This document shows, one piece after another, positions 20,089 to 29,061 of a DNA stretch of 56,105 nt. A program made the translations under genes and the position numbers. The number at the start of each line of letters is the position of its first letter. The first letter of the stretch is position 1. Under the pieces are notes generated by a model. The model worked only from the letters and a program-made list of their open reading frames with translations. It did no database searches and was not told the origin of the DNA. Origin of the DNA: Clostridiaceae bacterium (GTDB taxonomy: Bacteria > Bacillota > Clostridia > Acetivibrionales > Acetivibrionaceae); assembly GCA_012519925.1 (NCBI GenBank), contig JAAYPF010000181.1, positions 1 to 56,105 on the forward strand. Reading direction: 5' to 3'.

Positions 20089-20499
20089 ATGAATAAGGTT
20101 ATTTTGATGGGAAGACTAACTAGAGATCCTGAATTGAGGTATACCAATAATAACTTGGCTGTGTGCAGTTTTACGCTTGCAGTTAACAGGGCTTATGCAA
20201 AACAGGGAGAGGAAAGACAGGCTGATTTTATTCCTATTGTTGTATGGGACAAACAAGCTGAGTTTTGCTCAAAATATTTTACAAAAGGCCAACAAGTTGC
20301 AGTGGTAGGAAGAATTCAAGTCAGATCTTGGGATGATAATGAAGGTAAAAAGCGTTACACAACAGAGGTTGTTGCCAGTGAAACGTTTTTTGCTGATAGC
20401 AAAAGAAGTGATACTTCTGGTAGACCACATGAGCAGCAACCGGCTCAGTCATCTGACGGATTTTATCCTTTAGAAGAAGATGACGAATTACCGTTTTAG
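20089..20499 (+). CDS. ssb: Single-stranded DNA-binding protein
   Basis: Coats ssDNA during replication, repair and recombination. 136 residues: OB fold (about 1-105, MNKVILMGRLTRDPELRYT...), a short Q/S/D-rich linker and the acidic tip EEDDELPF that docks partner proteins. Start ATG after AGGTGG, 9 bp behind rpsF; placement between the S6 and S18 genes is classic for Firmicutes. Confidence 0.96.
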   Translation: MNKVILMGRLTRDPELRYTNNNLAVCSFTLAVNRAYAKQGEERQADFIPIVVWDKQAEFCSKYFTKGQQVAVVGRIQVRSWDDNEGKKRYTTEVVASETFFADSKRSDTSGRPHEQQPAQSSDGFYPLEEDDELPF

Positions 20500-20577
20500 T
20501 GGTGTAAGTGTTTTCTAAATTTGCGATTAGTTAAATATGTATATAGTTGATTTTTCAAGAAAGGAGGCGTATACTTT

Positions 20578-20865
20578 ATGCCAAATCCAAAGAAAGATAG
20601 AAACAGCAGAGATAATTACGATAAGGGCGACGCAAAAGGACCTTCAAGGATGAGAAGGGCAAAGAAAAAGATTTGTGCTTTTTGTGTAGATAAAGTAACT
20701 GATATAGATTATAAAGATATATCAAAGCTTAAGAAGTATGTTTCAGAAAGAGGTAAAATTTTACCTAGAAGAATATCAGGAAATTGTGCAAAACATCAAC
20801 GTCAAATGACTGTTGCTATAAAAAGAGCAAGACACATTGCATTACTTCCATATACTTCTGATTAA
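20578..20865 (+). CDS. rpsR: 30S ribosomal protein S18
   Basis: Partner of S6 in the small subunit. 95 residues with a basic N-terminal extension of about 28 residues beyond the core. Cysteines in [10 protein letters not shown] and in [10 protein letters not shown] suggest a zinc-holding form, although fewer than four Cys are present. Start ATG after AAAGGAGG, last gene of the operon, with two hairpin terminators behind it. Confidence 0.95.
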   Translation: MPNPKKDRNSRDNYDKGDAKGPSRMRRAKKKICAFCVDKVTDIDYKDISKLKKYVSERGKILPRRISGNCAKHQRQMTVAIKRARHIALLPYTSD

Positions 20866-20883
20866 TAATTTCTATAATAAACG

Positions 20884-20915
20884 AGCTATGGCTTTTTGCC
20901 ATAGCTTATTTATTA
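20884..20915 (+). terminator. Terminator after rpsR
   Basis: AGCTATGGC, loop TTTTT, GCCATAGCT, followed by TATTTATT. Confidence 0.8.
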
Positions 20916-20942
20916 TGCTCCTTAGAATGAAATTAAAGGAGC

Positions 20943-20975
20943 AAAAACGAAGGGCTTCGATACCCCTTCGTTTTT
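20943..20975. terminator. Second, bidirectional terminator downstream of rpsR
   Basis: AAAAACGAAGGG and CCCTTCGTTTTT around a short loop, symmetrical A/T runs, able to act on either strand. Confidence 0.75.
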
Positions 20976-21060
20976 ATTTCCAAAGAAACTGCATTGATTA
21001 TGTATAACTTTCAAATAAAAGTGCAACTAACCAGCCCCTTCTCAAACTTCGCTAATTAAT

Positions 21061-21193
21061 AGTATAGGAAGTTGCATTTCGGATGCTCGCCCGATAGGGC
21101 GATAAGTTCATAGTATAGGAATTTGCATTTTGAAAGTTCGCCCGAAGGGTGCTAAGTTCATAGTATAGGAAGTTGTATTTTGAAGGCTCGCCG
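21061..21193 (+). repeat. Tandem ~50-bp intergenic repeat, two full units and one partial
   Basis: Units at 21061-21111, 21112-21161 and 21162-about 21193 all begin AGTATAGGAA; the two full units end TAAGTTCAT. Unit 1 has a perfect TCGCCC-GATA-GGGCGA hairpin; unit 2 has a weaker CCC-GAA-GGG version. Unit 2 is identical over 50 nt to the single copy at 35475-35524. No coding potential; the wider gap 20976-21222 holds nothing else. Confidence 0.9.
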
Positions 21194-21222
21194 TTCATGC
21201 AATCCCTACACGTAACCAATCG

Positions 21223-22077
21223 TTAGCCAAATTTTTTACTGTATTTTTGTCGGTTATAAGCTAATGAGGCGTTTAATTCACCCCCTAAGAGTATTATTAT
21301 GCTTATCCAATAGAGCCATATTATTAATAAGATTATACCTCCAATGCTTCCATAAGTATTAGCATAGTTTGAAAAATTATTAACATATATTGAAAATAAA
21401 ATTGATGTGATAAACCAACCGATTGAAGAAAAAATAGAGCCTGCAAGTACTTCCGTATATTTCATACGTTTGTTAGGCATATATCGGTATAGCAACGCGA
21501 AAACAATAATCATTATTACAACTGGACTTATAAAACGTATGAGTGACCAAAGGGGTTTGAAGCTACTTGAAAAGCCTAAGAATACAAGGACATTCCTTCC
21601 GATTATTTCACCTAAAATTAAAAGAATGAAGGATAAAATAATGGTAAATGCAAAAGCTATAGTTGCTATTATTGCAAGACCTCGTACTTTCCAAAGTGAT
21701 CTGCTTTCATGTTGATCATATGCTTTATTAAGACTCTTTATGACCGCATTCATACCGTTTGAAGCTGCCCAAATTGATGCGACCATACTAAAAGAGAGGA
21801 AAGTCTGTCTATTACTGTAGGATACATGACTTATGACGCCTTTAATAATATCATATGCAGCTGTTGGAATTACTTTTGACAGAATATATAGAGCTTGTTC
21901 GCTTGTTACAGGGGTTAAGCTTATAAGATTAATAAGAAAAATCAAAAATGGGAAAATAGCAAGGATAAAATAATAGGCAAGTTGAGAAGCTAAGGCTGGT
22001 ACGTCATCATCATTAAATCGGAAATATAGATCTTTAACTAAGTCTATTATCCTACTATCCTTCTTGGTTATGTGCAT
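21223..22077 (-). CDS. YihY/BrkB family membrane protein
   Basis: 284 residues with six hydrophobic segments and the family pattern: DDVPALASQLAYYFILAIFPFLIFL near the N-terminus and GSIGGIILLIIWLYWISIIILLGGELNASLAY at the end. Family members were once called ribonuclease BN in error; the real function is unknown, with a transport or envelope role suggested. Start ATG after AAGGGGATG. Single gene, divergent from galU. Confidence 0.9.
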   Translation of the reverse strand: MHITKKDSRIIDLVKDLYFRFNDDDVPALASQLAYYFILAIFPFLIFLINLISLTPVTSEQALYILSKVIPTAAYDIIKGVISHVSYSNRQTFLSFSMVASIWAASNGMNAVIKSLNKAYDQHESRSLWKVRGLAIIATIAFAFTIILSFILLILGEIIGRNVLVFLGFSSSFKPLWSLIRFISPVVIMIIVFALLYRYMPNKRMKYTEVLAGSIFSSIGWFITSILFSIYVNNFSNYANTYGSIGGIILLIIWLYWISIIILLGGELNASLAYNRQKYSKKFG

Positions 22078-22294
22078 GATTTCATCCCCTTTTTGGCTAC
22101 TATCTGAGAAAATATATCGAATATTAACTATTATTATTTATCTAAAGCAAATATATTCACAAGGCATTTTAGACCTTGCCTGATGTTGATAGAATAATAA
22201 ATATGGGAAAAGATGTTGGAAAAATTACATAGTTCTGATAGAATTGATATTGTAGCTTGGCGTTTTTTCATAAAAAGAAAAGGGGTGTAGCAAC

Positions 22295-23167
22295 TTGAAA
22301 GTACGTAAGGCAATAATACCAGCAGCAGGCCTGGGTACAAGATTTTTACCTGCAACTAAAGCTCAGCCAAAGGAAATGTTACCTATAGTTGATAAGCCGA
22401 CTATTCAATACATTGTGGAGGAGGCAATTAATTCCGGTATTGAAGATATAATAATAATTTCCGGAAGAAATAAAAGGGCAATTGAGGATCACTTTGACAA
22501 ATCCTATGAGCTAGAACAGGAACTTGCAAGAAAGGGAGATGAAGAACTTCTCGAACTGGTAAGGAGTATATCAAACCTTGCAAATATTCATTATATACGT
22601 CAGAAGGAAGCAAAAGGCTTAGGACATGCTATATATTGTGCGAAATCCTTCGTTGGACAAGAACCCTTTGCTGTGTTACTGGGTGATGATGTGGTAGATT
22701 CAGAGGTTCCATGTCTAAAGCAAATGATAGACATATATAATGAGTATAAAACAACTGTACTTGGTGTGCAGTCTGTTAGTGATGAAGATGTTTCAAAGTA
22801 TGGAATTGTAAGCTGTAAGCAAGTGGACAATAGAGTATATAAAGTTAAAGATCTTGTTGAAAAACCAGACAAAGATAATGCACCTTCAAATATAGCTATA
22901 CTAGGCAGATATATAATTACACCACTAATATTTGATTGCCTTGAAAATGTACAACCAGGAAAAGGTGGAGAAATACAATTAACTGATGCACTAAAAACCT
23001 TAATTGGTCAGGAAGCTATGTATGCTTATGATTTCATAGGAAAAAGGTATGACGTAGGTAATAAGCTGGGCTTTTTACAGGCAACAGTAGAGTTTGCTCT
23101 AAAAAGAGACGATATTAATGAAGAGTTTACCAAGTATTTGAGGGAAAAAATTTGTGATATTAAATAA
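22295..23167 (+). CDS. galU: UTP-glucose-1-phosphate uridylyltransferase
   Basis: Makes UDP-glucose from UTP and glucose-1-phosphate for cell-surface glycans. 290 residues: nucleotidyltransferase fold opening [26 protein letters not shown], the [13 protein letters not shown] motif, LLGDDVV (metal site) and a late [21 protein letters not shown]. Start TTG at 22295 after AGGGGTG. Monocistronic, closed by the terminator at 23256. Confidence 0.95.
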   Translation: MKVRKAIIPAAGLGTRFLPATKAQPKEMLPIVDKPTIQYIVEEAINSGIEDIIIISGRNKRAIEDHFDKSYELEQELARKGDEELLELVRSISNLANIHYIRQKEAKGLGHAIYCAKSFVGQEPFAVLLGDDVVDSEVPCLKQMIDIYNEYKTTVLGVQSVSDEDVSKYGIVSCKQVDNRVYKVKDLVEKPDKDNAPSNIAILGRYIITPLIFDCLENVQPGKGGEIQLTDALKTLIGQEAMYAYDFIGKRYDVGNKLGFLQATVEFALKRDDINEEFTKYLREKICDIK

Positions 23168-23255
23168 GTCTAATGTTATAAAAGGATATTAGGGTCAATG
23201 ATAGTACCTCAATATAGAGGGCTTAAACAAATTCTATAAAGTGATTATGCATATT

Positions 23256-23290
23256 AAAAAGCGGAGCCATATCGGTTCCGCTTTTTTAAT
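23256..23290 (+). terminator. Terminator after galU
   Basis: AAAAAGCGGA-CC, loop, GG-TTCCGCTTTTTT. The A- and T-runs are symmetrical, so it may also serve the minus strand. Confidence 0.85.
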
Positions 23291-23460
23291 TTTCTAAGAA
23301 AGTGCATTGATTTCTAAAAAAATAAAACCTTGAGTTGCAGAAGACGCAAGGCTTTCAAAAGAAATGTAAAAGTGTACCATGCGGGGTTTAAACGGGGCGT
23401 AGCCCCCTTTGTTCTATGCTAAGGAAATTAAATTGTTTTATGTTTTTTGAGGATTTAACT

Positions 23461-26310
23461 TTATTGGGTTATAGCTTTATATAAATAAGTAGGAACATCG
23501 TTATTAACAATTACTTCAATATATTCAGAATTTCCAGCATCCTCTGGACTTAATGAGTTTAAGGTTACTGTACTCAGACTAGAGTATCTTATACCGTTTT
23601 CCATGTAGCTTTCATTTGACGTTCCATTATAGAACAACCAAATGTTGCAGCCTGTCTTTTCCTTATGTTCTCTAAGAAGCTTGATAAACAAGTCTGCTTC
23701 TAGATTGTCTTTAAAGCTCTTTGGTGAATCTTTCATAATAATGAATAGATTTTCACCGTTAAAATTGTTAAGTTGATCTAAAAACCATTGCCACTGTCCT
23801 GAGGCACTTGTTCGAAGGCTTTTATCTGAAGTATTAAGCTGGAGAATTTTTAAGTTGGGTTTATCGATGCTTCTATATTGGGAATCAAATTTTAGTATTT
23901 GTTTGTTAACTGTATTTGAGAAAGACTTACTTACCTCTCCTAAAGATATCAAGGTTTCAACCTCCGGACCGGATTTATCTGCTAATCTTGTGTGTAGTAT
24001 TTTACCAAGGAGATTGGTGGGTTCGCCCTCTAAACTAAATATATTAAATTTATATGCATTATCCTCTGGTGTTAATTCTACTTGAGTATTTGCTTCGTCC
24101 ATAGCAACTATATCCTGCGGTATGTTATCTTTATCAATTTCTGGATATTGAGAGGATGTTAATGTTAAATTGTCCAAGTAAATGTCTCCTGATTCTGGAA
24201 CCGGATTAACCTGTACCGCATAAATTCTAGTTAATTGTGCGGGCAGACTGATATTAGAGAGCGGAGTTTCAACATAGTTCCAACCACTCCAGTTCATAGT
24301 GCTAGCTAAATCCAATAGTTTCTTTTGACCCTTTGCGTCGAGCATCTCAGCACGGAGCCAGTTGCTGTTTTCTCTAGGATTGTAAACCCACAAACCTATT
24401 CTTGTAGAACTCTCATCTATTAATAAGCCATTGTCATTAAACACAAGATAAGCGGCTCTTGTACCCTCAAGGTTTGTAAAATCGTAAGTCAGTTTTCCTG
24501 AACTATTACCTTCTTTTTTTACTTTATTGGATATTTCGTAAGAACCGGGAGTTTCAGATGGTGAGGAAGCAAAGGTCCCATTTTGATTTTCAAATTCATC
24601 AATCACAACAGAGTATTCCTCTCCTACAGAAACAGCACAGTAAGTGTGAACATCTTCTATAAAGGCATCAATTGTCCCTACACCGGTATTTTTAGCAGCA
24701 AAAACGCTGTCGACCACGTCACCTATACTGCCACTCACTGACCAATTAACATCCTCAGGATTGATGGGTGCGGTGTAGCCGTTTTTGTCGGTACCTTTAA
24801 CCATAAAGGAATAGGTGCTGCCTTTTGTTATGTTTAAGGTTCTAGTGTTTAAAATGAGTTTGCTTGGATTACCTAAAACTCTGATATCGATTGAAGATGA
24901 AATATTGCCGATTGTTGCTGTAATAGTACCTTCACCTTCACTTGTAGGATAGAAGGTATTATTTTCAAAATCCCCTTCTAAGCCCTCAACACTCCATTTG
25001 ATTTCAGCATCTTTTATTTGAACTGGGTTAAAGTATTTGTCATAACCAATTAGGGAGAATTCTCTCGATGTATTTACAAATATATTTGTATCAACGGTAT
25101 CAATATCAAATCCATCTAGAGCTCCTGTGGGAAATACCGAGAATACACCAATAGCAGTGGATACCCTTCTAGGTGAACCATCAGACGGTCTGTTGACGAT
25201 GTTTATATTACTTTTACCGCGTTCTCTAACAGCCATTGTTGTTGAGCCGCCTCCATCAAGATTTAAAGCGTTATAAGCTCCAAGGCTTATCATGAGATCG
25301 GCAAGCTCTGTAAGTGGCATACCTAAACTTTGCCTTTCGTCTACAGTAACCATTATTAACTCCTTGCCCGAGCGGGAACTACCTATAGCTGTTCTTGCAC
25401 GTTTTCCGTTGGTATCACCAGAAACATAGGAGAATTTAGATGGAATGCTTCCGTCTTTTACTAGTATTGCACTTCCTGTTACAGCCATTTTTGTTTCGCT
25501 CCAATCAGGAGTTGTGGATATGTTAAATGTTACTAAGTCTCCCCTATTAAAGTTATGTGCAAGGAAATTTGCATTGTCTCCATTACCAACAACAACATAT
25601 CCGTTTTCAGGTATTTCAGTGGAGGGAAGTCCACGACGAATTTCTACTACTTTGTTTTCATTAACTAGCATTTCAACAATATTTGGACTCTCAGGCGAAG
25701 AACCCGGCGAATTTAGCATCCACTTTCTGTCGTAAATGGCTATGGTATTGTAGTTGTCAAGATTAGGCTTATTATATTTAAAAACTATAGAAGAAGCCCC
25801 ATTAGGTGCAATTATTTCCATATCGGTTTTCCAGAAGTTGTACATGGCTTCGTTGAGATTGCTTATTGAAAAAGTACCCATTGAGTCATTATATCTGTTG
25901 TACTCCCTATCGGAAGAAATAATCTTTCCAGATTGAACTACTGGTCCATCAGCATATCCATAACCGGCTTCAGTCATCCAATTGAAGAAGCTTGCATTTA
26001 TAGCAGCAATGGCACCATTTGTCTCTGCAAGGGTTTTAACGTTGGCTAGTTTTTGAATTGACTCGGTATTAGATAATGTATCTACTCGCACATTTTGATT
26101 ATCTAAATCAACTCTCAAGACATTAATATTACGCCAACCGGCATCGGTGAATCGGGATATTTTCTCATAGGTTACGCCCGATGTAACAATTTCTTTAGTG
26201 ATTATATCGTAAATGATACTATTTGTATTGCCATTAGCAGTACTAAAGGAAATACAAAGAAGAATTGTTACGATAACTAGCATTGACAGCTTTTTTCTTA
26301 TGTGTTTCAT
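23461..26310 (-). CDS. Large secreted protein: phosphodiester glycosidase (NAGPA) domain, Ig-like domains, jelly-roll-like domain and phosphoesterase-like tail
   Basis: 949 residues from the ATG at 26310 (GGAGG eight bases upstream; an in-frame ATG at 26325 contains that site). Signal peptide about 1-27. The NAGPA/phosphodiester glycosidase domain spans about 65-385, with AAINASFF and a SLGAYNALNLDGGGSTTM core; related enzymes remove N-acetylglucosamine from phosphodiesters such as wall polymers. Two bacterial Ig-like domains follow (about 390-560), then a beta-sandwich (about 565-715) resembling carbohydrate-binding modules. The last ~200 residues look like a calcineurin-type phosphoesterase that has lost its metal-binding D/H/N motifs. 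No membrane or wall anchor is seen. Wall or exopolysaccharide turnover is an inference. Confidence 0.82.
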   Translation of the reverse strand: MKHIRKKLSMLVIVTILLCISFSTANGNTNSIIYDIITKEIVTSGVTYEKISRFTDAGWRNINVLRVDLDNQNVRVDTLSNTESIQKLANVKTLAETNGAIAAINASFFNWMTEAGYGYADGPVVQSGKIISSDREYNRYNDSMGTFSISNLNEAMYNFWKTDMEIIAPNGASSIVFKYNKPNLDNYNTIAIYDRKWMLNSPGSSPESPNIVEMLVNENKVVEIRRGLPSTEIPENGYVVVGNGDNANFLAHNFNRGDLVTFNISTTPDWSETKMAVTGSAILVKDGSIPSKFSYVSGDTNGKRARTAIGSSRSGKELIMVTVDERQSLGMPLTELADLMISLGAYNALNLDGGGSTTMAVRERGKSNINIVNRPSDGSPRRVSTAIGVFSVFPTGALDGFDIDTVDTNIFVNTSREFSLIGYDKYFNPVQIKDAEIKWSVEGLEGDFENNTFYPTSEGEGTITATIGNISSSIDIRVLGNPSKLILNTRTLNITKGSTYSFMVKGTDKNGYTAPINPEDVNWSVSGSIGDVVDSVFAAKNTGVGTIDAFIEDVHTYCAVSVGEEYSVVIDEFENQNGTFASSPSETPGSYEISNKVKKEGNSSGKLTYDFTNLEGTRAAYLVFNDNGLLIDESSTRIGLWVYNPRENSNWLRAEMLDAKGQKKLLDLASTMNWSGWNYVETPLSNISLPAQLTRIYAVQVNPVPESGDIYLDNLTLTSSQYPEIDKDNIPQDIVAMDEANTQVELTPEDNAYKFNIFSLEGEPTNLLGKILHTRLADKSGPEVETLISLGEVSKSFSNTVNKQILKFDSQYRSIDKPNLKILQLNTSDKSLRTSASGQWQWFLDQLNNFNGENLFIIMKDSPKSFKDNLEADLFIKLLREHKEKTGCNIWLFYNGTSNESYMENGIRYSSLSTVTLNSLSPEDAGNSEYIEVIVNNDVPTYLYKAITQ

Positions 26311-26378
26311 CTGATTTTCCTCCATATATGTATTGTTTTATTAGAATTAATTTGTTTCTAAAAAGTAACTGATCAATC

Positions 26379-26415
26379 GTTATTTCAAGACAAGATGTAC
26401 ATTTTTTGAAATAAC
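26379..26415. repeat. 10-bp inverted repeat (hairpin) in the gap between two minus-strand genes
   Basis: GTTATTTCAA (26379-26388) and TTGAAATAAC (26406-26415). No T-run on the minus strand, so not an obvious terminator. It shares the TTTTTTGAAA-A-CCTTAT edge with the hairpin at 45912-45980. Confidence 0.55.
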
Positions 26416-26436
26416 CTTATCTAATATTAAGGAATA

Positions 26437-27150
26437 CTACCAATCATTTATTCCTGAACGTGTTATAGCCCCAAAAATGTTATTCTTAATGTTTTTGTTT
26501 TCTTTGTGCATATCCATTAAAAGCTCTTTAACATACTGCCTTTTTGTTTTGCCATCAACATGGCAAGGACTAGGAACTGTTATTAGTCTATTGGTTTTTA
26601 TATACTCTTTTATATGCTTTTCTTCTACATATATCATAGGGCGAATTAAATACAGTTCCTTTCGCTTTAAATAAGTAACTGGCGAAAAGGTCTGTATTTT
26701 ACCTGCATATAATGTATTTAATAAAAAAGTTTCAACTACATCATCCCTATGATGAGCTAGAGCAACTTTATTGCAATTAAGTCTTTTAGCAATATTATGA
26801 AGTGCACCTCTTTTGAGATTGGCACATAATGAGCAGGGATGACTTTCATCGCGTTCTTCAAAGACAATTTTTCCAATAACTGTTTCCTCAATAGTATAAT
26901 TAACATTGATTCTGTTACAAAGTTCCATGACTGGACTCAAGTTAAATTCTCCAATACCCATTGTCAGTGTGACAGCCTCAAGCTCAAATTTGGCGGGAAA
27001 GTAATTTTGTAATTGCTTTAGCAGAACCAAAAGGGTAAGGCTGTCTTTCCCACCGGATACGCCTACAACTATCCTATCACCTTCCTGTATCATATTATAA
27101 TCTTCAATGGCCTTTTTAGTTTGTCCTAATAGCTTCTTAATATTAGACAC
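26437..27150 (-). CDS. TtcA/TilS-like PP-loop tRNA sulfurtransferase
   Basis: Adenylating enzyme of the TtcA family, which puts sulfur on tRNA cytidine 32 or related bases. 237 residues: PP-loop SGGKDSL near residue 31, a CxxC in HPCSLCANLKRGALH that with a later Cys could hold an Fe-S cluster, and AHHRDDVVETFLLN. The later cysteine is a single VPSPCHVDG. The start is odd: GTG at 27150 overlaps AGAGGTG, its only purine-rich site, whereas that site is well spaced for an ATT at codon 4. Which is used is open. Confidence 0.85.
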   Translation of the reverse strand: MSNIKKLLGQTKKAIEDYNMIQEGDRIVVGVSGGKDSLTLLVLLKQLQNYFPAKFELEAVTLTMGIGEFNLSPVMELCNRINVNYTIEETVIGKIVFEERDESHPCSLCANLKRGALHNIAKRLNCNKVALAHHRDDVVETFLLNTLYAGKIQTFSPVTYLKRKELYLIRPMIYVEEKHIKEYIKTNRLITVPSPCHVDGKTKRQYVKELLMDMHKENKNIKNNIFGAITRSGINDW

Positions 27151-27363
27151 CTCTTGTATAAAATTGTTCCCTTATAGTTTACATAAAGTGATATAGCTCT
27201 ATAGGTTAATTATAAAATAACTTATGTGCAGTATCAAGTTAACGTTATGTTACAAATTATGGCCGAACAAAAAGTAGCACAGAGTTGAATTGGGTGAGAT
27301 AAATGTAAATAATAAGAGATATATTTAGTATTGTTCATATAAATCGTAAAAATGGCTCTAGAA

Positions 27364-27392
27364 TTGAGTTGATTATATACTCTGTATATAGT
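27364..27392 (+). promoter_or_regulatory. Promoter of tRNA-Pro
   Basis: TTGAGT, 17-nt spacer, TATAGT, 27 nt before the mature tRNA. Confidence 0.55.
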
Positions 27393-27418
27393 AAAATTTC
27401 TTTTGTCGCCGAAAATAA

Positions 27419-27494
27419 CGGGGTGTAGCGCAGCTGGTAGCGCGCTTGGTTTGGGACCAAGATGCCGGGGGTTCAAGTCCTCTCACCCCGACCA
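27419..27494 (+). tRNA. tRNA-Pro (anticodon TGG)
   Basis: Full cloverleaf: acceptor CGGGGTG/CACCCCG, anticodon stem CTTGG/CCAAG with loop TTTGGGA (TGG at 27452-27454), T loop GTTCAAG, A discriminator and encoded CCA (27492-27494). Confidence 0.97.
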
Positions 27495-27495
27495 A

Positions 27496-27539
27496 AAGAT
27501 AGTCATATAGAATGTATACATTCTATATGACTATCTTTA
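27496..27539. terminator. Terminator after tRNA-Pro, long near-perfect palindrome
   Basis: AAAGATAGTCATATAGAATG pairs with its complement CATTCTATATGACTATCTTT around a tiny loop. It is symmetrical and so works on either strand. Confidence 0.8.
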
Positions 27540-27625
27540 TGTTCCTAAGAAAGTGCGTTGGTTTTATCATAATAGCTTGTATATGGTATTTTCTTCAGAA
27601 ATTTAGCCATTATAAAAATTATGAA

Positions 27626-27654
27626 TTGAAATGTTTTTAACAAAATGTTATGCT
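27626..27654 (+). promoter_or_regulatory. SigA-type promoter of the cobalamin operon
   Basis: TTGAAA, 17-nt spacer, TATGCT, about 160 nt upstream of the riboswitch aptamer. Between them (27665-27810) lies AT-rich leader with repeated TATTTGAAA words and no gene. Confidence 0.45.
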
Positions 27655-27813
27655 ATTGCTATATTCGCTACAATGATTTTGAAGTGAGAAAAACATAAAT
27701 TAATAAATATAGATGAGCTATGGTTTCGGTATAGGCCATTTCAAATAATAGAATATACAGCAATAAAGCCAATCAAATAAGCTATTTGAAAGGACAATTG
27801 ACTGGTTGCTATT

Positions 27814-27966
27814 TGAAATAACCTTATAATCGAATTAAAAGGGAAACAGGTGAAAGTCCTGTACGGTCCCGCCGCTGTAAGGGGGAGATGCTAAAAATAT
27901 GCCACTAGGAGAACTGGGAAGGCTTTTAGTATTGTTGAACCTAAGTCAGAAGACCTGCCTATTTCA
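27814..27966 (+). promoter_or_regulatory. Cobalamin (adenosylcobalamin) riboswitch
   Basis: P1 is TGAAATA (27814-27820) with TATTTCA (27960-27966). The conserved core reads GGGAAACAGGTGAAAGTCCTG, then CCGCCGCTGTAAGGGGG, GCCACTAGGAGAACTGGGAAGGC, and the B12 box AGTCAGAAGACCTGCC at 27943-27958. A terminator hairpin follows at 28029, so cobalamin binding should end transcription early and switch off btuFCD. Confidence 0.95.
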
Positions 27967-28028
27967 TTGCACAATTTTCTCTACGAGCGATAGGGGGTGC
28001 CGGTATATTTCTATGTTTAGATATCCAT

Positions 28029-28060
28029 AACCTCTTGAGATTTTGTCAGGAGGTTTTTGT
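28029..28060 (+). terminator. Riboswitch-controlled terminator
   Basis: AACCTCTTGA and TCAGGAGGTT, loop GATTTTG, then TTTGTTTT. It sits between the cobalamin aptamer and the btuF start. Confidence 0.8.
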
Positions 28061-28097
28061 TTTGACTGTTTTAGTATATTGAAAGGAAGTAAGTAAA

Positions 28098-29057
28098 ATG
28101 AAAAAAAATTTGCTATTGGTAATTATAGTTGTGTTTTTCTTTAGCTTTATATCCTGCAAGGAAACTGGGAATTATTCCGAGGGTAGTATAGAAGAGCCCT
28201 TAAGTAGTGTAGAGAGCTCTTTGGGTACTCTAAAGATATCTGATCGTGCTGGCAATGAAATAGAAGTTCCAAAAAACATAAACAGGATTATATCGATGGC
28301 ACCGTCAACTACAGAAATTCTTATAGATCTGGGGCTTGGCGATAAGCTTGTCGCAATTGATCAGAATGCAAAAGGAATAAAAGGTCTTAAAGAAGGTATT
28401 CCACAATTTGACATGATGTCACCAGATATAGAAAAATTGGCAAACCTAAAACCAGATATAGTATTTACTTCGGGAATGAGCAATCTAGAGGGGGCGGCAG
28501 AACCGTATAAACCTTTGAGGGGGTTAGGTGTTTGTGTTGCAGATATTCCCACAAGTAGCTCAATCAAAGACATTAAAGAGGATATTATTTTTATTGCGAA
28601 TTTGACAGGAAAATCTAAAGAGGGCAGTAAGATGGTTGAAAATTTAGATAGTGAGATAGAAAAGGTTGCGTTGATTGGAGGGAATATCAAAGAAAAAAAG
28701 ACCGTTTATTTTGAAATAGCAGCAGCTCCAAGTATGTATAGCTTTGGTTCCGGCGTTTTTCTTAATGAATTAATCGAGTTAGTTGGAGCGATAAATGTGT
28801 TTTCGGACAGGGAAAGTTGGATGAGCGTAAACGATGAAGCAGTTGTTTTAACTAATCCAGATGTTATTTTAACTAATGTGAATTATATTCAGGAACCTGT
28901 GAACGAAATAAAGTCAAGAAAAGGATGGGAAAATATAAAGGCAGTTAAAAACAATGAAGTTTATTATATTGACAATAATGCAAGTTCGTTGCCAAACCAC
29001 AATATTGTAAAGGTTATGAAGGAAATTGCCAAGGCAGTGTATCCTGACAAGTATTGA
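28098..29057 (+). CDS. btuF: Cobalamin ABC transporter, substrate-binding lipoprotein
   Basis: Outside binding protein of a FecCD/BtuCD-type importer. 319 residues with a lipoprotein signal peptide (hydrophobic 4-17, then FISC as lipobox, Cys about 20) and a Peripla_BP_2 domain: ISMAPSTTEILIDLGLGDKLVAID, then LKPDIVFTSG, and a second lobe from about 190. Start ATG after AAAGGAAG. Cobalamin as ligand is inferred from the riboswitch; by sequence alone a siderophore or heme would also be possible. Confidence 0.9.
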   Translation: MKKNLLLVIIVVFFFSFISCKETGNYSEGSIEEPLSSVESSLGTLKISDRAGNEIEVPKNINRIISMAPSTTEILIDLGLGDKLVAIDQNAKGIKGLKEGIPQFDMMSPDIEKLANLKPDIVFTSGMSNLEGAAEPYKPLRGLGVCVADIPTSSSIKDIKEDIIFIANLTGKSKEGSKMVENLDSEIEKVALIGGNIKEKKTVYFEIAAAPSMYSFGSGVFLNELIELVGAINVFSDRESWMSVNDEAVVLTNPDVILTNVNYIQEPVNEIKSRKGWENIKAVKNNEVYYIDNNASSLPNHNIVKVMKEIAKAVYPDKY

Positions 29058-29061
29058 GAAT

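Noticed and set aside
27812-27830. ATTTGAAATAACCTTAT as a third copy of the hairpin-edge repeat
   Set aside because: Here TGAAATA forms P1 of the cobalamin riboswitch with 27960-27966, so the likeness to the 26.4-kb hairpin is probably chance.
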